NCBI GenBank assembly: GCA_947470885.1
Contig: CANIXE010000105.1
Coordinates: 1 to 7,549, forward strand
From: Planctomycetota bacterium
GTDB taxonomy: Bacteria; Planctomycetota; UBA11346
Length of the DNA: 7,549 nucleotides
Reading direction: 5' to 3'
The translations under genes were made by a program, and so were the position numbers. A model generated the notes under the pieces. The model did no database searches. It saw only the letters and a list, made by a program, of their open reading frames with translations, and had not been told where the DNA came from. Numbering within the stretch: position 1 is the first letter of the stretch; the number at the start of each line of letters is the position of its first letter. This document shows positions 1 to 5,954 of the stretch, one piece after another.

Positions 1-20
1 CCCTCGGTTTTCACCGAGGG
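1..20 (-). terminator. Hairpin, probable intrinsic terminator of the tRNA-Gly gene
   Basis: CCCTCGG (1-7) pairs perfectly with CCGAGGG (14-20) around a six-base loop, TTTTCA. The hairpin begins 8 nt past the CCA end of the - strand tRNA gene, a usual terminator position. The T-run expected on the - strand would lie left of base 1 and cannot be seen. On the + strand the stem is followed by only three Ts, so it could also end, or bidirectionally end, a + strand gene outside the window. Confidence 0.6.
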
Positions 21-28
21 TTTCGTAT

Positions 29-105
29 TGGAGCGGGCGAAGAGACTCGAACTCTCGACCTACTGCATGGCAAGCAGTCGCTCTAGCCAACTGAGCTACG
101 CCCGC
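29..105 (-). tRNA. tRNA-Gly (anticodon GCC)
   Basis: Read on the - strand, this folds as a full cloverleaf of 77 nt. The acceptor stem is GCGGGCG (105-99) with CGCCCGC (39-33). A D-arm begins GCTC AGTTGGCTAGA GC. The anticodon stem ACTGC/GCAGT encloses the loop TTGCCAT, whose middle bases GCC read glycine codons GGC and GGU. The T-arm has stem GAGAG/CTCTT (one G-T wobble) and loop TTCGAGT. The discriminator base is T, and CCA is encoded in the DNA (31-29). The gene is transcribed divergently from infC, and a hairpin (1-20) follows its 3' end. There is no intron and no mismatch in the acceptor stem, so it looks functional. Confidence 0.96.
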
Positions 106-209
106 ACTCCGATGGGCGGGAAGTGTGGGAGCAAAGTGATTTTGTCCAGAGGGTAATTTTTGGTGCCTGGGGAAGTCTGAAAATGGTGGACGTGGGGGCG
201 GAAGGATTG

Positions 210-239
210 TTTCTGGGGTGTCGCTTGTTTGCCCAGGGA
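210..239 (+). promoter_or_regulatory. Possible leader hairpin upstream of infC
   Basis: TTTCTGGG (210-217) can pair with CCCAGGGA (232-239) in the transcript through eight pairs, two of them G-U wobbles, around a 14-nt loop. The 3' arm runs into the purine-rich Shine-Dalgarno tract (235-245), so folding could hide part of it. The pairing is visible by eye. Whether it forms or regulates anything is inference, since short stems like this also arise by chance. Confidence 0.25.
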
Positions 240-281
240 GGAGGTCAATACTCCGTGCTCGCAACCACCAGCGGAGATTGA
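235..281 (+). promoter_or_regulatory. Strong Shine-Dalgarno with a possible 8-codon leader ORF before infC
   Basis: AGGAGGT at 239-245, within the tract AGGGAGGAGGT (235-245), is the best ribosome binding site in the window and fully complementary to the usual 16S rRNA tail. No standard start codon in the infC frame lies at a suitable distance after it; the in-frame codons there are AAT, ACT, CCG and TGC. The codon well placed is GTG at 255-257, in another frame, 9 nt after the site. It opens a tiny frame, MLATTSGD, that ends at TGA 279-281. That stop overlaps an in-frame ATT (277-279) of the infC reading frame. A leader peptide coupled to infC is one reading. A sequencing error or a nonstandard start are others. 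Confidence 0.35.
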
Positions 282-285
282 GCGT

Positions 286-843
286 TTGATCGGTCGTCGT
301 CGCAGCAGAATTCCTCTTCCTCCCCCTGAGCACGCCAATCGCGCGCGCATCAACGACAAGATCCGGGTGCCGCAAGTGCGCCTGATCGGCCCCGATGGTG
401 AGCAGATTGGCATCGTCACCATCGCTGAGGCCTTGAAGCGGGCCCAGGATGCCGGCTTCGACCTCGTCGAAGTCGCGGCTGATGCCAAGCCCCCCGTCTG
501 CAAGGTCCAGGACTACTCCAAGTTCCTGTTCGAATTGCAGAAGAAGGAGCGCGCCGCCAAGTCCAACGCCCACAAGGTGGAGACGAAGGAAGTGCGCTTG
601 CGCCCCGGTACCGGGGACGGTGACCTGGAAATCAAGTCCAAGCATGCCCGGGAATTCCTCGCCGAAGGCCACAAGGTCTCCCTCCAGCTGCGCTTCCGCG
701 GCCGCGAGATGAGCCACAAGGAGCTGGGCGTGGAGATGATCCGCAAGTTTGCGGCACTCCTGGCGGACTGCGCCAAGATAGAGCAGGAGCCCCGGTCGGA
801 AGGCCGTGGCATGAACGCTCTGCTGGTCCCGTTCAAGAAATAA
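286..843 (+). CDS. infC: Translation initiation factor IF-3
   Basis: IF-3 binds the 30S ribosomal subunit in the cytoplasm, keeps it apart from 50S and checks start-codon and initiator-tRNA pairing. The protein shows the family layout: an N-terminal domain beginning RINDKIR (residues 21-27 of this model) and including PPVCKVQDYSKF (69-80), a lysine-rich linker helix, then the C-terminal domain with RFRGREMSHKELG (136-148) and a GRGMNALLVP ending. At 185 aa from TTG 286 it is close to the usual 170-180. This start has GCGGAG (271-276) 9 nt upstream. Other possible starts are TTG 229 (204 aa), ATT 277, ATC 289 and ATT 310; the last leaves 12 residues before RIND, much as in E. coli, whose infC starts with AUU. 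The start is uncertain but the identity is not. mutL follows 38 nt downstream, whereas rpmI-rplT would be usual. Confidence 0.95.
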   Translation: MIGRRRSRIPLPPPEHANRARINDKIRVPQVRLIGPDGEQIGIVTIAEALKRAQDAGFDLVEVAADAKPPVCKVQDYSKFLFELQKKERAAKSNAHKVETKEVRLRPGTGDGDLEIKSKHAREFLAEGHKVSLQLRFRGREMSHKELGVEMIRKFAALLADCAKIEQEPRSEGRGMNALLVPFKK

Positions 844-881
844 ACCGCAGAACCGGGCCGCAGGCAGCCATAGGAGCCAGC

Positions 882-2783
882 ATGCCCGGACGTGCGGAGC
901 CGCCCCAGATCCGTGTTCTGCCAGAGGTGCTGGCGAACCAGATCGCCGCCGGCGAGGTCGTTGAACGGCCGGCGGCGGTGGTGAAGGAATTGTGCGAGAA
1001 CGCTATCGACGCGGGGGCAACCCGGGTGGTGGTGCGGATCGCCGATGGCGGTCGTCGGCTGGTGGAGGTCGAAGACGATGGTCACGGGATGCGCCCGGAT
1101 GATCTGCGCACCGCCATCCAGCGTCACGCCACCAGCAAACTCCACGATGCCGAAGGGCTGTTTCGCATCGCCACTCTGGGCTTCCGGGGCGAGGCTCTGC
1201 CGTCCATCGCCTCGGTGTCGGAAATGGAAATCACCAGCCGTTTGCACGGAGCGGAAGCGGGCTTCCAGGTGCGTTGGGAGGCGGGTCGGGAGGTCGCCGC
1301 CGGACCTGCGGGGGCCTCTCCAGGGACCCGGGTCAGCGTCCGCAACCTGTTCTGGAACGTGCCGGCACGGCTGAAGTTCCTCAAAACCGAATCCTCTGAA
1401 ACCGGGCATGTCACCGATCAGGTGATCCGCCTGGCCCTGTCCCATCCGGGCGTGGCCTTCGCCCTGGAGAGCGACGCACGTACCGTCCTGGAATTGCCCG
1501 CGGGGGGCGTTCTGCCGGAGCGTATCCGCAGTCTGTTCGGCAAGGAGCTGGCGGCGGCGCTGATCCCAGTGACGGCGACCCGGGATGCCTGCGAACTCAG
1601 CGGTTTCGTGGCCCATCCCCGGGAGGCACGGCCCACCAGCAAGCGGCAGTTCACGTTCCTGAACGGTCGGTACATCCGAGACAAATTGATCCTCGCCGCC
1701 GTGCGGGAGGGTTACAAGGGCTTCCTGGAACCCCGGTTGCATGGTTCGGTATTTTTGCATCTGGACCTGGATCCCGAACTGGTGGATGTGAACGTCCATC
1801 CCCAGAAGGCCGAGGTCCGTTTCCGTCGGGAGGGCGAGGTCTTCGCCCTGGTGTCCCGGGCGGTCCAGGCGGCCTTGCAGGAGCATCAAGGGGGCTTCAG
1901 CCTGTTGACCCCGGAAGACCGGGCCAAGGTCCAGGCAGCCCCAGGGCCGGCCCAGGTTTCCGCCATCGTCCAGCGCACGGTGGTGAAGTCGGCGGGCCCG
2001 CCGCCGATCCAGGAGCGGTTCCTGCCCATCGAGCCGGTGGTGGAACGGCGGGCAGCCGAGCCGGTGGCCCAGTATGCGGCGAAGCCCATTGGCTTGGCGG
2101 GTGCCGTTCTTCAGACGGCGATGGCTGTTCCGGCAGGGCCATCAGCGATCGGCAGTCCGGTCCAGGCGGACGCTGCGACCCCCGTCCCACCGCCGAGCGT
2201 CCCCGGGATGCCCCGTACGGTGCGTCGGATCCTCCAGCTCAATCGGATGTTTCTTCTGATCGAGACAGATAGCGGGATCCGCCTGGTGGATCAGCATGCC
2301 CTCCATGAGAAGGCGTTGTTTCTCGCTTTGGATCCGGCGCGCACTGATGTGCTGGCCGGCGGGCGTCAGGAATTGTTGGTGCCCCGGACCGTCGAACTGC
2401 ATGCCGCCGAGGTCGCGGCCATTGCGCCCCTGCTGCCCCAGTTGCGCCCATTCGGCATCGAGGCCGAGGTGTTCGGTCCGGCCACCGTGCTGGTCCGGGC
2501 CCATCCGGCGAGCCTTCGCCGGACTAATTGGACGGGATTTTTCGCGGCACTCGGGGAAGGCGGCAGCGCCGCCGGCGCTGTCGAGCGCCTGCGGGAACGC
2601 ATCGCCCACAGTCTGGCCTGTCATGGCGCGGTGAAGGCGGGCCAGGAGCTATCCGCCGACGAGCAGCGGGAACTGGTGCGGATGCTGTACGAGCTGGAGG
2701 GTCTGGAGCATTGCCCCCATGGCCGACCGACCACCCTCGATCTGCCTTGGGACGAGCTGGGACGCCGGTTCCAGCGAAGCTGA
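882..2783 (+). CDS. mutL: DNA mismatch repair protein MutL, endonuclease-type
   Basis: MutL is the ATPase that links MutS mismatch recognition to strand incision. At 633 aa it has normal length. The N-terminal GHKL ATPase is intact: KELCENAIDAGA with catalytic Glu36 and Asn40, DDGHGM (65-70), RHATSKL (81-87), GFRGEALPSIASVS (100-113) and GTRVSVRNLFWNVPARLKF (148-166). VNVHPQKAEVRF (303-314) closes the transducer domain. A Pro/Ala-rich linker (about 345-445) leads to the dimerisation domain. That domain has the metal-dependent nicking motifs DQHALHE (470-476), AC (579-580) and CPHGRP (611-616), so the zinc-ligand set His472, Glu476, Cys580, Cys611 and His613 matches B. subtilis MutL, unlike E. 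coli MutL. Two consensus positions differ (see findings). The ATG has TAGGAG (871-876) 5 nt upstream. No mutS is in the window. apeB follows after 9 nt. Confidence 0.97.
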   Translation: MPGRAEPPQIRVLPEVLANQIAAGEVVERPAAVVKELCENAIDAGATRVVVRIADGGRRLVEVEDDGHGMRPDDLRTAIQRHATSKLHDAEGLFRIATLGFRGEALPSIASVSEMEITSRLHGAEAGFQVRWEAGREVAAGPAGASPGTRVSVRNLFWNVPARLKFLKTESSETGHVTDQVIRLALSHPGVAFALESDARTVLELPAGGVLPERIRSLFGKELAAALIPVTATRDACELSGFVAHPREARPTSKRQFTFLNGRYIRDKLILAAVREGYKGFLEPRLHGSVFLHLDLDPELVDVNVHPQKAEVRFRREGEVFALVSRAVQAALQEHQGGFSLLTPEDRAKVQAAPGPAQVSAIVQRTVVKSAGPPPIQERFLPIEPVVERRAAEPVAQYAAKPIGLAGAVLQTAMAVPAGPSAIGSPVQADAATPVPPPSVPGMPRTVRRILQLNRMFLLIETDSGIRLVDQHALHEKALFLALDPARTDVLAGGRQELLVPRTVELHAAEVAAIAPLLPQLRPFGIEAEVFGPATVLVRAHPASLRRTNWTGFFAALGEGGSAAGAVERLRERIAHSLACHGAVKAGQELSADEQRELVRMLYELEGLEHCPHGRPTTLDLPWDELGRRFQRS

Positions 2784-2792
2784 ACGGAATTT

Positions 2793-4055
2793 ATGCGTGA
2801 CCTGCTCGCCTTCATCGATGCCAGTCCCTGCGCCTGGTTCGCCGCCGACACCCTGGTGGAGGAATTGACGGAGGCAGGCTTCAGACCCTTGGATCTGACC
2901 GTGCCGGCCTGGGATCTCAGCCCTGGCCGTTGGTACGTCCGTCGAGAGGCCGCGGTGATTGGCTTCGTCCTCCGGGACAAGGTCAGGCCCCAACGCTTTC
3001 ATCTGGTGGGTGCCCACACCGACAGTCCCCATCTGCGACTGAAGCCCCGGCCTGCCTTCACCGCCGAGGGCTGTCTGCAGTTGGGCGTCGAAGTCTACGG
3101 CGGAGCGCTCCACAACAGTTGGCTGGATCGCGATCTGGGTTTGGCTGGAACCGTTCACCTGGCAGGTGGCGCACTGCGCACGGTGCGCCTCGACCAACCC
3201 ATTGCCCGGGTGCCCCAGTTGGCGATTCACCTGGATCGGCGGATCAATGAGGATGGTCTGAAGCTGAATCCCCAACAGCACCTCGCACCCATCTGGGGCT
3301 TGGCCAATGGCCGTGATCCAGACCTCGAATTCCGTTCCATGCTGGCGACTGCGGCAGGGGTGGACCCCGGCGAGATCCTGGGCCACGATCTTTCCTTGTA
3401 CGACCTGACGCCCGCCCGTCGGGGCGGGGTGCGCAATGAACTCGTGTTCGCTGGCCGCTTGGACAACTTGGCAAGCTGCCACGCCGGTGTGATGGCCCTC
3501 ATCGCTGCCGCGGAGGGTCAGCCCGAGGTGATGCCGGTCCTTGCTTGTTTTGACCATGAGGAAGTCGGTAGCGAAAGCCGTTCCGGCGCCAATGGAGAGC
3601 TGTTGGGGGGCATCCTTGAACGCATCCTCCTCGAATTGGGGGGCGATCGTCGGGCGTTCCTCGCGGCCCTGGCGGGCAGCTTCCTGTTGTCGGCGGACAT
3701 GGCCCACGCGGCCCATCCCAGCTATCCGGAGCGCCACGAACCCCGGCATAAACCCCGACTGGGGGCAGGGCCTGTGCTTAAAAGCAACAGCAATCAGCGC
3801 TACGCCACCAGCGCTGCCAGCGCCGCCCGGGTCCGGGAGCTCGCCCGGAAGGTAGATGTGCCCCTCCAGGACTTCGTGGCCCGCACCGACCTGGGCTGCG
3901 GTTCCACCATCGGTCCAGCTTGCGGAGCGAATCTGGGGGTGGCGGTGGCCGACCTGGGAACGCCAATGCTGTCCATGCACAGCGCCCGGGAGTGCGCTGC
4001 CGTCGCGGATCATGGCGCCTACGTGCGCCTGCTGGCGGCCCATCTCCACGGTTGA
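2793..4055 (+). CDS. apeB: M18 family zinc aminopeptidase (aspartyl aminopeptidase-like)
   Basis: This is a cytosolic dinuclear zinc exopeptidase that removes N-terminal residues, often acidic ones, from peptides. The protein is 420 aa, normal for the family, with no signal peptide or membrane segment. All core M18 motifs are present in order: AHTDSPHLRLKP (74-85, zinc ligand His75 and catalytic-site Asp77), GRLDNLASC (221-229, bridging Asp224), FDHEEVGSES (253-262, general base Glu256 and ligand Glu257), SADMAHAAHPSY (300-311, Asp302), KSNSNQRYAT (330-339), CGSTIGP (369-375) and LSMHSARE (393-400, His396). Ligand roles are by family analogy. The ATG lies 9 nt after mutL, with only a weak site (ACGGAA) close upstream, so translation may depend on ribosomes leaving mutL. 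The symbol apeB follows the bacterial M18 naming; substrate preference cannot be read from sequence. Confidence 0.95.
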   Translation: MRDLLAFIDASPCAWFAADTLVEELTEAGFRPLDLTVPAWDLSPGRWYVRREAAVIGFVLRDKVRPQRFHLVGAHTDSPHLRLKPRPAFTAEGCLQLGVEVYGGALHNSWLDRDLGLAGTVHLAGGALRTVRLDQPIARVPQLAIHLDRRINEDGLKLNPQQHLAPIWGLANGRDPDLEFRSMLATAAGVDPGEILGHDLSLYDLTPARRGGVRNELVFAGRLDNLASCHAGVMALIAAAEGQPEVMPVLACFDHEEVGSESRSGANGELLGGILERILLELGGDRRAFLAALAGSFLLSADMAHAAHPSYPERHEPRHKPRLGAGPVLKSNSNQRYATSAASAARVRELARKVDVPLQDFVARTDLGCGSTIGPACGANLGVAVADLGTPMLSMHSARECAAVADHGAYVRLLAAHLHG

Positions 4056-4073
4056 AGCACCTTGCGGCGCGGA

Positions 4074-4079
4074 AGAGGT
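4074..4079 (+). promoter_or_regulatory. Ribosome binding site that sets the kinase start
   Basis: AGAGGT lies 7 nt before ATG 4087. The kinase frame is open back to 3856 inside apeB, but the part before 4087 is out-of-frame apeB sequence with no kinase homology. This site therefore favours ATG 4087 as the true start. Confidence 0.7.
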
Positions 4080-4086
4080 GCCAAAC

Positions 4087-5952
4087 ATGGTCAAGATGAC
4101 GCCTGGCTCCCCTTTGCCCACCGCTGGCTCCCCACGTCCAGCGAATTTGCTTCAACCCGGCGAGGTCCTGGCCGGCTATCAAGTCGAGGCGATGGTCGGC
4201 AAGGGCGGCATGGGCGAGGTCTACCGGGTCCGTCAATTGAGCATGGACCGGGTGGTGGCACTGAAGGTCCTGGCCCCACGGATGGTCACCCGGGATCCGA
4301 CATTTGCCGACCGCTTTTTTGCCGAAGCCCAGGCCGCGGGGAAGCTGAACCATCCGAATATCGTCAAGGTCCACGATGTCGGTTCGGCGCCGTTGCATAC
4401 GGCGGATGGTGGGATGGGCCACTATTTCTCGATGGAATACATCGAAGGTGAATCCCTCCAGGACACCCTGGAACGGGAAGGCTCCCTCAAGGAATCGCAG
4501 ATCGCCGGGATCATGCGGGGTATGGCGGCGGCGGTGGGCTATGCCGCCCAGGTAGGCCTGGTCCACCGGGATATCAAACCCGATAACATCATGATCACCA
4601 GGGCTGGTCAGGTGAAGTTGGCTGACCTGGGCTTGGCCACCGCCAGCCAGAATGAGAACTCCCACGTCGCCGAACGGGATGAACAGGGACGGATCCGGGT
4701 GATGGGCACGCCGTTGTACATGAGCCCGGAGCAGGCCCGGGGGCAACCATTGGACCACCGCAGCGACCAGTACAGCCTCGGGGCGACCCTGTTCCATCTC
4801 TTCACCGGCCATCCTCCGTATCAAGACTCGGATACCCGGTCGGTGATGAAGATGCACGTTACCGCGGCAATCCCGGATCCCGCCCAGGACCGGCGGGATA
4901 TCTCCCAGGCCTGGCGTGAATTGACCATCCGCCTGTTGGCCAAGCGAGTTGAAGAACGGTTCGCCACCCCAGCGGACCTCATTCTGGCGGTGGACGCGGC
5001 GATCGCCGGCGTCTCCCTCAGCCAGATGGAAGAGGCCAAGGCCGAACGGGTGCGTGCCCAGGCGCCGTGGCCTTGGGCAATATGGCTGGGCATCAGTGTG
5101 CTGGTCGTCGCCGTGGTCATGGCCCTTGCGGCGTTGACCCTCCGCAGCGGACACAAGACCCCGGAGGAGGTGCCAGCACCGGTCGCCAAGGAGCCAGCCG
5201 CCAAGGAGCCAGCCGCCAAGGAGCCAGCCGCTAAGAATCCAGTTGTCGCGGTCCCGGTGTCAAAGCCGCAGACCGGAATTAGCACCCCCCCGGTGGCGTC
5301 TCCCGGGGTACCGACCAGAGTTCGCGAATCCGTCACTCCGCCTTCCGTTGCCGTAGCGCAGCCCGGCAAGTCAGGAGCGGAGGTTCCGGAGAAAAAAACT
5401 GTTCCACCGGCGCCCACCACAGCGGTTGCGGCGGATCCTGATCAACAGGTCTGGAATACTCTACGCGGGGTGGTGGCGCCTAAACGGACGGAATTTGACT
5501 ATCTTGAGGTCAAACGCCTGATCGGCGAGGCCAAGCCTCAATTCAAGACCGAAGCCGGCCAGCACGCAGCAGATGACCTGGAAGAGATTCTTGACCGGAT
5601 CATTCTGGGTGAGAGCGCCATCCGGGTCTTCCTCAAAACCAATGTTGTATCCGTGGAAATCCCCGTGGCTGGCGGCGCCAAGGTCAAAAAGACCCTGGCA
5701 CGGCTCAGCGCCAACGAGGTCGTCCTGATTGACGAAGACGGCGTAGAAAGCCGGATGCTTCGAAATAAGTTGCGCATCGACTGGGCTGACCTGGTGCGCC
5801 AGTCCTTGGCTGAACAGGAGACTTCCGAGGCCCCTGAGATCACGGCGGCCTGTCTGTGGTTCTGGGGCGAACGGAAGGCCGCGGCGGCAATGAACAAAAT
5901 CAATGATCAGCGACCATTGAAAGCCATGCGTCGGCTTGACGGCGAACCCTGA
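4087..5952 (+). CDS. Membrane-anchored Ser/Thr protein kinase (Hanks type)
   Basis: This 621-aa protein should phosphorylate Ser/Thr residues of cytoplasmic partners. The kinase domain (about 31-300) is complete: glycine loop GKGGMGEVYRV (38-48), ATP-binding Lys60 in ALKVL, Glu80 in the C-helix, catalytic loop HRDIKPDN (160-167, Asp162), metal-binding Asp180 in DLG in place of DFG, and GTPLYMSPEQ (207-216) ending the activation segment. The key residues are all kept, so it looks active. One membrane helix (about 327-352) places the rest outside the cytoplasm: a Pro/Ala/Lys-rich stalk with AKEPA repeats (367-381), then a C-terminal region (about 453-621) that I do not recognise. It has a helical part, a probably beta-rich part (about 511-566) and a further helical stretch. 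No PASTA, WD40 or TPR repeats are evident. It may sense an envelope signal, which is inference. The next gene starts 2 nt after its stop. Confidence 0.94.
   Translation: MVKMTPGSPLPTAGSPRPANLLQPGEVLAGYQVEAMVGKGGMGEVYRVRQLSMDRVVALKVLAPRMVTRDPTFADRFFAEAQAAGKLNHPNIVKVHDVGSAPLHTADGGMGHYFSMEYIEGESLQDTLEREGSLKESQIAGIMRGMAAAVGYAAQVGLVHRDIKPDNIMITRAGQVKLADLGLATASQNENSHVAERDEQGRIRVMGTPLYMSPEQARGQPLDHRSDQYSLGATLFHLFTGHPPYQDSDTRSVMKMHVTAAIPDPAQDRRDISQAWRELTIRLLAKRVEERFATPADLILAVDAAIAGVSLSQMEEAKAERVRAQAPWPWAIWLGISVLVVAVVMALAALTLRSGHKTPEEVPAPVAKEPAAKEPAAKEPAAKNPVVAVPVSKPQTGISTPPVASPGVPTRVRESVTPPSVAVAQPGKSGAEVPEKKTVPPAPTTAVAADPDQQVWNTLRGVVAPKRTEFDYLEVKRLIGEAKPQFKTEAGQHAADDLEEILDRIILGESAIRVFLKTNVVSVEIPVAGGAKVKKTLARLSANEVVLIDEDGVESRMLRNKLRIDWADLVRQSLAEQETSEAPEITAACLWFWGERKAAAAMNKINDQRPLKAMRRLDGEP
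5185..5229 (+). repeat. 15-bp tandem repeat, three perfect copies, in the kinase stalk
   Basis: GCCAAGGAGCCAGCC occurs three times head to tail (5185-5199, 5200-5214, 5215-5229), followed by a degraded fourth copy (5230-5244). Each copy encodes AKEPA. Because the unit is a multiple of three, copy-number change would alter stalk length without breaking the reading frame. The repeat lies just outside the membrane helix. Confidence 0.95.
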
Positions 5953-5954
5953 AC

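Noticed and set aside
106..228. Sigma-70-like promoter for infC or for the tRNA
   Set aside because: Candidates such as TAATTT (154-159) on + or TGGACA on - lack a partner box at proper spacing, so I could not support a promoter call.
254..286. Programmed +1 frameshift from the GTG 255 frame into infC at TGA 279-281
   Set aside because: The slip site GAT TGA G lacks the features of the known prfB shift (CUU UGA C); a short leader frame or a sequence error is simpler.
513..1889. Long - strand open frame (458 aa) opposite infC and mutL
   Set aside because: It is antisense to two genes with clear family motifs, shows no recognisable domain, and long antisense frames are common in GC-rich coding DNA.
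3856..4086. Upstream extension of the kinase frame into apeB
   Set aside because: The 77 extra residues are out-of-frame apeB sequence, including its conserved zinc-site region, and ATG 4087 has its own ribosome binding site.
2649..4121. Long - strand open frame (490 aa) opposite apeB
   Set aside because: It is a mirror of the M18 peptidase gene with a low-complexity Gly/Gln/His-rich translation and no motif.
3778..5154. Long - strand open frame (458 aa) opposite the kinase gene
   Set aside because: It lies antisense to conserved kinase motifs; its translation resembles no known family.
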